Source: Clostridia bacterium (lineage in GTDB: Bacteria > Bacillota > Clostridia > Lachnospirales > Lachnospiraceae). From it: 64,000 nt of DNA. The DNA is taken from the NCBI GenBank assembly GCA_910575725.1, contig CAJTFE010000019.1, positions 1 through 64,000 of the forward strand. The letters are read 5' to 3'. The notes beneath the pieces were generated by a model. It did no database searches. It was not told where the DNA came from and worked only from the letters and a program-made list of their open reading frames with translations. Shown piece after piece: positions 43,193 to 51,595 of the stretch (the first letter of the stretch is position 1; each line of letters opens with the position of its first letter). Both the position numbers and the translations under genes were made by a program.

Positions 43193-44284
43193 TCACGGCA
43201 AAATACTGCAGACAGAGTCCCGTTCCACCAGATATGGCTGGAATACCATGCTGCCCTCAAAAGAGGGATCGTCGATAATCCGCAGCAGATTTCTGGCGGC
43301 GGTGTAACCGATGTGGGTCGGATCCTGGTGAAGGGAGGTAAGCTTCACCGGGTTTGTCTCGCACAGGTAGGAATCGTCAAAGCCGATGATGGAGATATCC
43401 TCGGGCACCCGGCAGCCGGACTGGGTGAGCAGCTGGTACAGGTTGACGGCGGCGCTGTCGTTGAAGCAGAAAAAGGAGGTTGTCTTTTTGGCAAGCTCCA
43501 GGATTCTGGAATCGTCCGCAGAAAAGATGGATTCCTTTTCGTTATGGCTGAACCACAGAACCGATTCAAAGGTGACGGGTGCGCTGCTGTAGTTGAGTGC
43601 TTCCGTAAAACCAGCGTAGCGCATACACCCAGAATATTCTTCGCTGTTCATAATGGATACAAAGGAAGTGTGCCCTTTCCGGATAAGATATTCCGCAGCC
43701 AGCTTTCCGCCCATATAATCATCGGTGATCACGCTGGGAATATTGAGAAAGGGAATCCGGTTGCCCATGAAAATGCAGGGAATCCGGTTTGCCTCTATAT
43801 AGCGGTACAAAAACTGATTCGTATAGATGTGGGCGCTGTCGGAAGGAAACAGAAGGATGCCGGCATAGTCATTCTGAAATGCTTCCTTCAAAAGGGAGGC
43901 CTCCGCCTTGGGATTGTAATTGGACAGCTTAATAGTTAGTGTGTAGCCGGTATCCTGAAGGGCCTGCTCGATGCCGTTGATGCTTTTCAGAAAATAAAAA
44001 TGTTCCGCCCGGGAAGCAATCAGAAGAATCTGTCTGGAATTGCTGATATAGGGCATGGGGGCGGCTAAGGTGCGGACAAAGCAGCCCTTTCCCTGGAAAC
44101 GGCAGATGAGCCCGTCTGTCTCAAGCTGTTCCAGAGCTTTCCGGGCCATATAGCGGCTGACGCCATACTGTTCAATGAGTTCGCTTTCGGAGGGAAGCTT
44201 GTCCTCCGGAAGAAAAGTACGGTTTTCTATTTTGATTCTTAAATCATCATATATATATTCAAATTTCTTATTTATTTTTCCCAT
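43193..44284 (-). CDS. GntR-type HTH regulator with LacI-like sensor domain
   Basis: A 363-aa regulator of the AraR type. The N-terminal GntR winged helix reads YDDLRIKIENRTFLPEDKLP then SESELIEQYGVSRYMARKAL. From about residue 80 a periplasmic-binding-protein-like (LacI/GalR) sensor domain follows. It is divergent from the SIS-ROK-ABC operon, whose promoter carries a perfect palindrome (44586-44607) over the start site. It is therefore probably the repressor of that operon, released by the imported sugar or its phosphate. Confidence 0.92.
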   Translation of the reverse strand: MGKINKKFEYIYDDLRIKIENRTFLPEDKLPSESELIEQYGVSRYMARKALEQLETDGLICRFQGKGCFVRTLAAPMPYISNSRQILLIASRAEHFYFLKSINGIEQALQDTGYTLTIKLSNYNPKAEASLLKEAFQNDYAGILLFPSDSAHIYTNQFLYRYIEANRIPCIFMGNRIPFLNIPSVITDDYMGGKLAAEYLIRKGHTSFVSIMNSEEYSGCMRYAGFTEALNYSSAPVTFESVLWFSHNEKESIFSADDSRILELAKKTTSFFCFNDSAAVNLYQLLTQSGCRVPEDISIIGFDDSYLCETNPVKLTSLHQDPTHIGYTAARNLLRIIDDPSFEGSMVFQPYLVERDSVCSILP

Positions 44285-44551
44285 GACAGTCTCTTTTCAG
44301 TAATTTGTTCAAATCCACAGCTCACAGGAAATACGCTCTCTTTTTTTCAGAGGGCGCTGCGTCAGGAAGTAAGACAGCTTCTGTGGGCTGCAGGAGGCAA
44401 TTTTATACAGATTTTATTATACACGCAGAAAAGTGTAAAATCAATAAAAGCAGATAAATTAATTACGCCCATACTTATTCGAAAATGTTACTAAAAACAA
44501 ATAAGTTATTTTGTGAAAATGTCTGAAAAACACGAAAAATGTAAATATTTA
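44285..44551. other. Regulatory gap upstream of the sugar operon
   Basis: No gene. Extra copies of operator half-sites, ACTTATTCG (44474-44482) and AATAAGTTAT (about 44500-44510), lie upstream of the promoter. They may serve as auxiliary operator or control the divergent repressor gene. Confidence 0.5.
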
Positions 44552-44580
44552 TTGACTTTAGCGATAAAACTAAATATAAT
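44552..44580 (+). promoter_or_regulatory. Sugar operon promoter
   Basis: TTGACT (44552-44557) and a perfect TATAAT (44575-44580) with 17-nt spacing. Confidence 0.88.
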
Positions 44581-44585
44581 CATAA

Positions 44586-44607
44586 TTAACTTATTCGTAT
44601 AAGTTAA
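44586..44607. promoter_or_regulatory. Palindromic operator over the start site
   Basis: TTAACTTAT, TCGT, ATAAGTTAA: a perfect 9-bp inverted repeat starting 6 nt after the -10 box, ideal for repression. Related half-sites lie at about 44474-44510 and 44614-44625. Confidence 0.85.
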
Positions 44608-44649
44608 TTCGATTATTTGAATAAGATAAAGATATCCGGAGATAAGAGT

Positions 44650-45231
44650 ATGAAAAGTACATTTAAAAAAGCGGCAGAAAGCCTTGTGGCAAGCCTGATG
44701 ACCCATGAAGAACAGTATATACAGCCTCTGGAGAAGTGCATAGAAGTGTCGGCAGAGGCAGTTGGAAGACGGAGCTGCATTTTCGTGTGCGGCAACGGAG
44801 GGAGCGCGGCGACGGCTTCCCATATTGCCAACGACTTGTTGTGCCATCTGAAAAACTGGAACAGAGAAAGCTATCGGATTCTTGCTTTGACGGACAATGT
44901 TTCTGCAATCACCTCTCTGACGAATGATTACGGTCCGGAGGAGATGTTTTCAAGGCAGCTTTCCGCCTTTGGGCAAAAGGGTGATATTCTCTGGGCCTTC
45001 AGCACCAGCGGCAATTCAAAGAACTGCGTAAAGGCATTTGAAAAGGCGGGGGAGCTTGGGATAACGACAGTCGGAATCACAGGGCGCAGCGGCGGAAGGA
45101 TGAAAGAGCTGGCAGATATCTGGATACCGGTGGATTCCGATGAAGTGACAAGGGTAGAGGAGCTTCATATGATTTATGCACACATTCTGGCGGAAAATAT
45201 CGAAGCCATTGTGTCGCCGATGGAGGAATAG
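44650..45231 (+). CDS. SIS-domain phosphosugar isomerase (first copy)
   Basis: A 193-aa GmhA/DiaA-like SIS protein. It shows CGNGGSAATASHIANDLLCH (phosphosugar loop), FSTSGNSKNCVKAFEKAGEL and GRSGGRMKELADIWIPVDSD. ATG 44650 has CCGGAG 8 nt upstream. First gene of the operon behind the palindromic operator. A paralogue of the same length closes the operon (49855). The likely role is isomerisation of an imported, phosphorylated sugar; the exact sugar is not evident. Confidence 0.88.
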   Translation: MKSTFKKAAESLVASLMTHEEQYIQPLEKCIEVSAEAVGRRSCIFVCGNGGSAATASHIANDLLCHLKNWNRESYRILALTDNVSAITSLTNDYGPEEMFSRQLSAFGQKGDILWAFSTSGNSKNCVKAFEKAGELGITTVGITGRSGGRMKELADIWIPVDSDEVTRVEELHMIYAHILAENIEAIVSPMEE

Positions 45232-45243
45232 AGGGCCGTTACT

Positions 45244-46218
45244 ATGAAGAAGCATTTTATATTGGCGATTGAGACCGGCGGAACGAAGATTCAGTTAGTG
45301 CTGGGATCAGATAAGGGAGAGATTTTTTATCGATACCGCACCTGTGTGGAACGGGAAAAAGGATTTGAAGGAATTCTTGACCGGGTAACAGAAGCGCTGC
45401 CGTCTCTGATAAAAAAAGCGGCGGAGCTGGGCGGAACAATCTGCAGAATCGGAATCGGCTTTGGCGGGCCAGTGCAGACGTCAACAGGAACTGCAATCTG
45501 GTCGGCGCAGATCGACGGCTGGGGGAATTTTCCGGTGGCGCAGTATTTTGAAGAAAAGACAGGGATTCCCACACGCCTGTACAATGACAGCAATGCCGCT
45601 GCCTGGGGAGAGTATTGCCTGGGAGCGGGGCGGGGGACGAATATTTTCTTTTACACCAATATCGGAAGCGGCGTGGGAGGCGGAATCGTAATAGACGGGA
45701 AGCTTTTTGACGGTCAGGGGTTCGGCGTGGCGGAATTCGGCCAGAGTTATCTGTACGATCCCTGTTATCAGGGAAGATCGATCTATCCGGTGAATCACAT
45801 CGAGCGTATCTGCTCTGGGTGGGGAATTGAGGCAAGGCTGAGACGCGAAGCGATACCGGAAGATTCCATACTCCTGGAGCTGTGCGGACACAGACAGCAG
45901 GAGCTGGACTGCCGGATGTGGGGCCAGGGAATTCACAAGGGGGATGCTTTTTCCCTTAAGATTCTGGAAGAGACGGCGGAGTATTTTGCAATCGCTCTCT
46001 GTAATGTTTTGTGCTTTTACAGCCCGGAGGTGATTGCCGTAGGCGGAGGTGTTTCGCTGATTGGGGAGCCGCTGCTCGAACGGATCCGCCGCTATACGGA
46101 ACAGTACGTGTACCAGAACTGCAAGGGAAGATACCGGATCGTCAAAAGCGAGTTGGATGAGGACGTGGTGCTGGCAGGAACGCTGCTGCTGACAGGAGCA
46201 GATGAAAGGACCCGGTGA
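45244..46218 (+). CDS. ROK-family sugar kinase
   Basis: A 324-aa kinase with the ATP-binding start IETGGTKIQLVLGSDKGEIF, the sugar-binding region (GIGFGGPVQTSTG, NDSNAAAWGEYCLGAGRG) and GSGVGGGIVIDGKL. The usual ROK zinc motif (CxCGxxGC) is not visible around HRQQELDCRMWGQ, so it resembles zinc-less members such as fructokinase/allokinase-like enzymes. It probably phosphorylates the sugar brought in by the ABC transporter encoded next. Confidence 0.88.
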   Translation: MKKHFILAIETGGTKIQLVLGSDKGEIFYRYRTCVEREKGFEGILDRVTEALPSLIKKAAELGGTICRIGIGFGGPVQTSTGTAIWSAQIDGWGNFPVAQYFEEKTGIPTRLYNDSNAAAWGEYCLGAGRGTNIFFYTNIGSGVGGGIVIDGKLFDGQGFGVAEFGQSYLYDPCYQGRSIYPVNHIERICSGWGIEARLRREAIPEDSILLELCGHRQQELDCRMWGQGIHKGDAFSLKILEETAEYFAIALCNVLCFYSPEVIAVGGGVSLIGEPLLERIRRYTEQYVYQNCKGRYRIVKSELDEDVVLAGTLLLTGADERTR

Positions 46219-46258
46219 TGCAGGGGCGGAACATTACGGGATTTAGATGGAGGAAGGA

Positions 46259-47767
46259 ATGAGTAAGCAAGCAGATACTATACTGGAATTTAAGAATATT
46301 TCCAAAGAATTTCCAGGCGTCAAGGCGCTGAACGATGTCTCCTTCTCAATTAAACGAGGAACGATCCACTGCATTGTGGGAGAAAACGGCGCCGGAAAAT
46401 CTACATTGATGAAGGTGATTGACGGGCTGTACAAACCGGAAAAGGGGACGATTGAGTTTGACGGAAAGCCCTGGAATCCCAAGGGCAGCGCACAGGCCAG
46501 GCTGAAAGGAATCGCCATGATTCATCAGGAGCTGAATATTATCCCGGAGATGACCGTGGTGCAGAATATGTATCTGGGAAGGGAAGCATCCGGCCCTCTT
46601 AAGATTGCGCTGGATGATAAAAGGATGATGGGGGAAGCAAAAAAATACCTGTCAGATCAGGGGCTGTCCTATGACTTGAATCTGAAAATGAAAGAGCTGT
46701 CCCTTGCAGATGCACAGATGATCGAGATCATCAAGGCAGTATCCTGTGACGCCAAGATTATTTTGATGGACGAGCCGACCTCTTCCCTTACGGAAAAAGA
46801 AGTAAAATACCTGATTGAGAAGATATTTGAGCTGAAAAAGCAGGGGATCACGATTATTTTTATTTCTCACAAGCTGGACGAGGTATTCCATATTGCGGAT
46901 TACATTTCGGTATTCCGGGACGGAGCCCACATTATGACCGGAAAGGCGTCGGAGTATTCCAGGGCGGCGCTGATTGAGAAAATGGTAGGACGGGAAATGA
47001 AAGAGGTTTTTCCGCCCAGGGATCCGAAGATAGGAGAAGTCCTGCTTAGGGTTGAGAATTTTAATAAAAAGGGCATCTTTGAGGACATTAATTTTGAAGT
47101 GAGAAAGGGAGAGATCCTGGGGATATCCGGCCTGGTCGGCGCGGGGAGAACGGAAATCGCCCGGGCCATGATAGGACTTGACTCAAAAGACAGTGGAGAG
47201 CTGTACTGTGAAGGGCAGAGGATGGAGATTCGCAATGTGAATGATTCCATCCGGCAGGGGATTGCCATGGTCTCGGAGGATCGCCGCCGGTACGGTTTGG
47301 TTCTGCTTCGCGACATTAAAGAAAACATTGCAATGGCGGCGCTGAAGCATGTATTTAAGAAGAAAGTCATCCCTCTTTCCAAGGAAAAGAGAATCGTCCA
47401 TGACATGATGCAGAGATTTGCTATCAAAGCGCCTTCCGCGGCGGTAGAGACCAGAACTCTCTCCGGTGGAAATCAGCAGAAGGTAGTTCTGGCCAAATGG
47501 ATGGCGGTAGCTCCAAGAGTGCTGATTATGGATGAACCCACCAGAGGGATTGATGTGGGAACAAAGTATGAGATCTATAAAATGATGAACGAAATGACGG
47601 ATCAGGGAATGGCAATCATTATGATCAATTCTGATATGGAAGAGCTGCTGGGAATGAGCGACCGCATTCTGATTATCCGGCAGGGAAGGGTGGCCGGCGA
47701 GCTGTCCCGAGAGGAAGCGACGCCCGGAACGGTTATGAGCATGGCAGTGGGAGGGAATGGAGAATAA
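46259..47767 (+). CDS. Sugar ABC transporter ATPase (RbsA-type)
   Basis: A 502-aa double ATPase: first half Walker A GENGAGKSTL and LSLADAQMIEIIKAV signature, Walker B IILMDEPTSSL. The second half has a degenerate Walker A (GLVGAGRTEI), the signature LSGGNQQKVVLAKWM and VLIMDEPTRGID. This is the ribose/galactose (CUT2) layout. ATG 46259 has GGAGG 5 nt upstream, while the in-frame ATG 46247 overlaps that site. Energises the permease at 47769. Confidence 0.93.
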   Translation: MSKQADTILEFKNISKEFPGVKALNDVSFSIKRGTIHCIVGENGAGKSTLMKVIDGLYKPEKGTIEFDGKPWNPKGSAQARLKGIAMIHQELNIIPEMTVVQNMYLGREASGPLKIALDDKRMMGEAKKYLSDQGLSYDLNLKMKELSLADAQMIEIIKAVSCDAKIILMDEPTSSLTEKEVKYLIEKIFELKKQGITIIFISHKLDEVFHIADYISVFRDGAHIMTGKASEYSRAALIEKMVGREMKEVFPPRDPKIGEVLLRVENFNKKGIFEDINFEVRKGEILGISGLVGAGRTEIARAMIGLDSKDSGELYCEGQRMEIRNVNDSIRQGIAMVSEDRRRYGLVLLRDIKENIAMAALKHVFKKKVIPLSKEKRIVHDMMQRFAIKAPSAAVETRTLSGGNQQKVVLAKWMAVAPRVLIMDEPTRGIDVGTKYEIYKMMNEMTDQGMAIIMINSDMEELLGMSDRILIIRQGRVAGELSREEATPGTVMSMAVGGNGE

Positions 47768-47768
47768 G

Positions 47769-48740
47769 ATGGGAAACAAAGAAAAACTCATAGGATTTTA
47801 CAATAAATATGGTATTGTCGTTATTCTGCTGGGGCTTCTGGTTGTGTGCTCTGTAATTTCGCCGGTATTCCTGTCCCAGGCAAATGTCGTCAATCTACTG
47901 TCGCAGATTGCAGTGGTTACGATTCTTACCTGCGGACTTACCCTGCTGATTATAGCCGGGCAGACAGACCTGTCCGGGGGCGCAGTGGTAGCGCTGACGG
48001 GATGTATCTGCGTAGGAACATATAAAAATCTGGCCGAGGGAGGCATGAATGGCATGCTGGCGGGAATTCTGGCCGTGCTGGCGGCGGTCGCCGTGGGAAT
48101 GGCAGTGAATTTTCTCTCCGGAGTGATTGTGACGCAGTTTCATGCACCGGCATTTATCGTAACCCTTGCCATGATGAAGGCAGGAAGAGGCATCTGCTAT
48201 ATCTATACAGGGGGAACCCCGATCTATAACATCGGAAATATTTCCAGGCTGGGCCAGGGAAGGATACAGGGAATCGTGCCCTATTCCGTGCTAATCATGT
48301 TCCTTTGCATTGCAGTTACCTGGTTTGTTTTAAAGAAAATGCGCCTGGGCAGGTATATTTATGCAGTTGGGGGCAATGCGGAAGCAGCTACGGCCTCAGG
48401 TATCAGCAATCAATGGACAATTATTAAAACCTATCTGATTCACGGGATTTTTGTGGGGATTGCAGGAGCGCTGTTTATGACGAGACTGAATTCCGGACAG
48501 CCTGCAGAGGCGGAAGGATTGGAATTCGATGCGATCACGGCGGCTATTATCGGCGGCGCAAGCCTGTCCGGCGGCGTGGGAAGTATCTACGGCAGTGTGA
48601 TTGGCTCCATTATTATCGGCGTTATCACCAACATTTTAACCTTGAAGTCGGTACAGTCCTATTATCAAATGATTATCACCGGACTGATTATCGTAGCCGC
48701 AGTGGTTCTGGATATTGTGACCAAAGGAAAAAAAGAGTAG
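47769..48740 (+). CDS. Sugar ABC transporter permease (RbsC-type)
   Basis: A 323-aa protein with about eight to ten membrane helices. Family motifs are TCGLTLLIIAGQTDLSGGAV in the first half and the EAA-like loop GGNAEAATASGISNQWTIIK. GGASLSGGVGSIYGSVIGS lies in the second half. ATG 47769 follows GGAG 6 nt upstream; an earlier ATG at 47757 overlaps the ATPase end. Forms the membrane channel of a CUT2 sugar importer. Confidence 0.92.
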   Translation: MGNKEKLIGFYNKYGIVVILLGLLVVCSVISPVFLSQANVVNLLSQIAVVTILTCGLTLLIIAGQTDLSGGAVVALTGCICVGTYKNLAEGGMNGMLAGILAVLAAVAVGMAVNFLSGVIVTQFHAPAFIVTLAMMKAGRGICYIYTGGTPIYNIGNISRLGQGRIQGIVPYSVLIMFLCIAVTWFVLKKMRLGRYIYAVGGNAEAATASGISNQWTIIKTYLIHGIFVGIAGALFMTRLNSGQPAEAEGLEFDAITAAIIGGASLSGGVGSIYGSVIGSIIIGVITNILTLKSVQSYYQMIITGLIIVAAVVLDIVTKGKKE

Positions 48741-48803
48741 GAAAAGCAAAAGGGTGAAATTAATCCTGTAAGGGTTAATGAATAAAAAAGGAGGATGAAG
48801 AAT

Positions 48804-49835
48804 ATGAAGAGAAAGTTGACAGCAGTGTTACTTACGGTGGTAATGGCAGCTGCCATGGCCGGATGCGGCGGAAGCAAGGAGAGCAGCAATGCACCGGCTC
48901 CGGCCGAGGGAGAGACAGAAGAAACGGCGCCTGCGGAGGCGGAAGAGGCGGCGGAAAATGTGGCGGATGCGGCAGAGGGCAGTGAGGGCGCCTACAAGGT
49001 AGCATTCCTCTGCAAGAGTTTTACAGATACCTTCTGCCTTTCTGTAAAAGAACAGTTTGAGGAAGCGGCAAAGGGGTATGCGGACAAGTTCACGGTAGAC
49101 TATTTTGATTCCGAAAATACGGCAGCCACCCAGAACGATCAGATCGAGACCTGCACGGCAGCCGGATATGATGCCATTGTATTCCAGCAGGTAGATGCAG
49201 AGGCTTCGGTAGAAGTGGTAAAGGCAGCTCTGGACAAAGGCATTTACGTGGTAGTTACGACGGGGCATATTGAAGATAACGGAGCGAGCTGGTATGTGGA
49301 CGCAGATCCCTATCAGCAGGGACAGGTTGTAGTGGACTATGCCATTGAGCAGGGCTTCTGTGACGATGCGGAGGTTGCAATCTTAAGCGGCCCTACAGGA
49401 AACTTCCATTCCGAGAATCGTGTAAAGGCCTTTAAGGATGCGATTGAGGCAAAAGAGGGTGCGACCCTGGTGGCAACCGAGGTGGCAGAATGGTCCAAAG
49501 ACAATGCAATGACCGTGGCACAGAACTGGCTGGTGGCTTATCCGGATTTGAAGGTGATTCTGGCGGCAAATGATGACATGGGCATGGGTGCAGTTGAGGC
49601 AATCGAGATGGCCGGCAAGGAGGATCAGGTAAAGGTATTTGCTATCGACGGAACTGAGGGCGGCCTGCAGGCAGTATCCGAGGGACGTCTGGGCGCAACC
49701 GTAAAGCAGGATGAAAAAGGATACGCCGTGGAAGCGATTAAAATTGTTGACGCGCTCTTAAGCGGCAGTGAGGCAGAGAGCCTCAATATTGACAGTACCC
49801 TTGTGACCAAAGACAATGTAGCGGATTTTCAGTAA
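48804..49835 (+). CDS. Sugar-binding lipoprotein (RbsB/periplasmic-binding family 1)
   Basis: A 343-aa lipoprotein: signal with lipobox AAAMAGC (Cys near residue 22) and an Ala/Glu-rich linker of about 40 residues. A two-lobed binding domain follows (YKVAFLCKSFTDTFCLSVKE, AAGYDAIVFQQVDAEASVEV, GPTGNFHSENRVKAF, AANDDMGMGAVEAIEMAG). It delivers substrate to the RbsA/RbsC-type transporter encoded just upstream. AAGGAGG precedes ATG 48804. Confidence 0.92.
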   Translation: MKRKLTAVLLTVVMAAAMAGCGGSKESSNAPAPAEGETEETAPAEAEEAAENVADAAEGSEGAYKVAFLCKSFTDTFCLSVKEQFEEAAKGYADKFTVDYFDSENTAATQNDQIETCTAAGYDAIVFQQVDAEASVEVVKAALDKGIYVVVTTGHIEDNGASWYVDADPYQQGQVVVDYAIEQGFCDDAEVAILSGPTGNFHSENRVKAFKDAIEAKEGATLVATEVAEWSKDNAMTVAQNWLVAYPDLKVILAANDDMGMGAVEAIEMAGKEDQVKVFAIDGTEGGLQAVSEGRLGATVKQDEKGYAVEAIKIVDALLSGSEAESLNIDSTLVTKDNVADFQ

Positions 49836-49854
49836 AAAGGACGATTGAACGCAT

Positions 49855-50436
49855 ATGGATTATACAGGCTCGATTAAAAATTATGTGGATGAAGAAATCA
49901 GACTGCTGAAGGAACTGGATGTCACGCTTGTGAACGAGCTGCTGAAGGAACTGGTGTCGGCCTATGAAAAGGAGGCGACGGTCTATGTGTTCGGAAATGG
50001 AGGAAGCGCCAGCACGGCCTCCCATATGGCCAATGATTTTAACAAAGGAATCTCCGAATATACGGATAAGAAATTCCGGATATGCTGCCTGAACGACAAC
50101 GTGCCTACGGTGCTTGCCATAGCAAACGACATCGGCTATGAGGATATCTTTTCGTTCCAGCTTCGCAATAAGGTAAAGCCGGGGGATCTGGTCATCGGCA
50201 TCAGTGGAAGCGGCAACAGCCAGAATGTGATAAACGCCCTTACTTATGCAAAAGAGCAGGGGGCGAAAATCATAGGATGGGTAGGCTTTGACGGCGGCAG
50301 GGTTTCTAAGATAACGGATCTTACCTTCCATGTGCCGGTTGGAAATATGCAGCTGGTGGAGGATATGCATCTGATTCTGAACCATCTGATGATGTATGTG
50401 ATTATGAAAGAATGGGGAATAAAGGCCCATTGCTGA
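49855..50436 (+). CDS. SIS-domain phosphosugar isomerase (second copy)
   Basis: A 193-aa SIS protein related to the first gene of the operon (same length; FGNGGSASTASHMANDFNKG, GISGSGNSQNVINALTYAKE, MQLVEDMHLILNHLM). It lies last in the operon, 19 nt after the binding protein, before a strong terminator. Two related isomerases in one operon suggest either a heteromeric enzyme or two consecutive isomer steps; sequence alone cannot decide. Confidence 0.88.
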   Translation: MDYTGSIKNYVDEEIRLLKELDVTLVNELLKELVSAYEKEATVYVFGNGGSASTASHMANDFNKGISEYTDKKFRICCLNDNVPTVLAIANDIGYEDIFSFQLRNKVKPGDLVIGISGSGNSQNVINALTYAKEQGAKIIGWVGFDGGRVSKITDLTFHVPVGNMQLVEDMHLILNHLMMYVIMKEWGIKAHC

Positions 50437-50460
50437 CAGCTGAATAAGGAAGCATAAAAA

Positions 50461-50524
50461 CTTAAGGCTGCCGGGAAATAAGATATCAGAAAAGTCCGAA
50501 ATCTTATTTCCCGGCAGCTTTAAG
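50461..50524. terminator. Long bidirectional terminator after the sugar operon
   Basis: CTTAAGGCTGCCGGGAAATA / TATTTCCCGGCAGCTTTAAG arms (50461-50484 with 50501-50524) pair almost perfectly over 24 bp between convergent genes. Confidence 0.85.
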
Positions 50525-50541
50525 TATATCTGGATAGAATA

Positions 50542-50790
50542 TCAAGGGCGTCCCTTATCGTGCTCCAGTTCTACCAGAATAATATCCGGCCCAATCTGTT
50601 TGATCTTGCACCAGGGGATTTCGTACTCGCAGTCTTTTCCAAGAAGTCCCCAGAGTTTTTCATTGCTGGAGGTTACAAGGGCCTGGATGCAGCCGTTTTT
50701 CGGATCGAATACCAGATCCGATACACAGCCTAAGCGTTTGCAGTCGCAGATATTGATAACGTCTTTTTCACGTAGTTCACAGAAGGTCAT
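50542..50790 (-). CDS. YlmC/YmxH family PRC-barrel protein
   Basis: An 82-aa protein with the PRC-barrel pattern LREKDVINICDCKRLGCVSD LVFDPKNG and LLGKDCEYEIPWCKIKQIGP. This family (YlmC/YmxH) is conserved in spore-forming Firmicutes and often expressed in sporulation, but its molecular task is unknown. It supports a spore-forming Clostridia host. Preceded by GGGAGCTTCCC-type sequence on its promoter side. Confidence 0.85.
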   Translation of the reverse strand: MTFCELREKDVINICDCKRLGCVSDLVFDPKNGCIQALVTSSNEKLWGLLGKDCEYEIPWCKIKQIGPDIILVELEHDKGRP

Positions 50791-51092
50791 GGGAAGCTCC
50801 CTGGAAGGTCTTTCCTTATCATATGCTTTCAGGGGGAAAGGTGTGAACTTTGCGGCTTTGGAGGAACACTTGAAAACAGAATCGAAGTGGAGAAATGTTT
50901 TACATAAGGTTTGACAGAAAAGAAGAACATGTACTATACTTAGATAGATGCATCGCTCTTGTGGAGGGCGGTTTGCCAGATTACAGCAAAATGCCGGAAA
51001 ATCTGTTTCTTTTGGCGGGGCATAGGCGTGCCCGGATGTCTGCCACAGAAGTGATTTTGCGGAAGAGCCAGGAGAAAAGAGGGAGATACGCT
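50791..51092. other. Gap before nrdR
   Basis: About 300 bp. The frame upstream of nrdR is open from 50895 but that part has no ribosome site and no familiar motif, so I read it as leader. TTGACA (about 50911-50916) and TATACT (about 50934-50939), 17 nt apart, look like the nrdR promoter. Confidence 0.5.
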
Positions 51093-51545
51093 ATGAAATG
51101 TCCATATTGCAGCCAGGAGAACACCCGGGTCATTGATTCCAGACCGGCAGACGATAACAGCTCCATCCGCCGCCGCCGTCTCTGCGATTCCTGCGGGAAA
51201 CGCTTTACTACTTATGAGAAGATTGAGTCGATTCCCGTTATTGTGATTAAGAAGGACAATAACCGGGAGCCTTATGACAGAAGCAAGATTGAGGACGGTA
51301 TCCTGCGTGCTTGCCATAAGCGTCCTGTGCCCTTGAAGGACATTAACGGCGTGATCGACGCCATCGAGAGCGAGATCTTTAACCGAGAGGAGCGGGAGAT
51401 AGCAAGCTGCGTCATCGGGGAAATGGTGATGGACAAGCTGAAGGACTTAGATTCCGTGGCCTATGTGCGCTTTGCCTCCGTGTACCGGGAATTCAAGGAT
51501 GTGAATACATTTTTAAGCGAATTAAAGAAGATGCTGGATAAATAA
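51093..51545 (+). CDS. nrdR: Transcriptional repressor NrdR
   Basis: A 150-aa repressor of ribonucleotide reductase genes. The N-terminal zinc ribbon is MKCPYCSQENTRVIDSRPAD ... CDSCGKRFTTYE (Cys3, Cys6 and a second Cys pair), followed by an ATP-cone domain (VIKKDNNREPYDRSKIEDGI). ATG 51093 has GGGAG upstream. Its stop codon shares bases with the next in-frame ATG, so it may be coupled to the transporter-phosphatase fusion gene. Confidence 0.95.
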   Translation: MKCPYCSQENTRVIDSRPADDNSSIRRRRLCDSCGKRFTTYEKIESIPVIVIKKDNNREPYDRSKIEDGILRACHKRPVPLKDINGVIDAIESEIFNREEREIASCVIGEMVMDKLKDLDSVAYVRFASVYREFKDVNTFLSELKKMLDK

Positions 51546-51595
51546 TGTCCCGGCAGCTTATAAATAAACATGTTAAGACAGAAAGAGACTTGGAA

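Noticed and set aside
50895-51092. N-terminal extension of NrdR in the same frame
   Set aside because: The conserved zinc ribbon begins at the ATG at 51093 with its own ribosome site; the extension covers the promoter.
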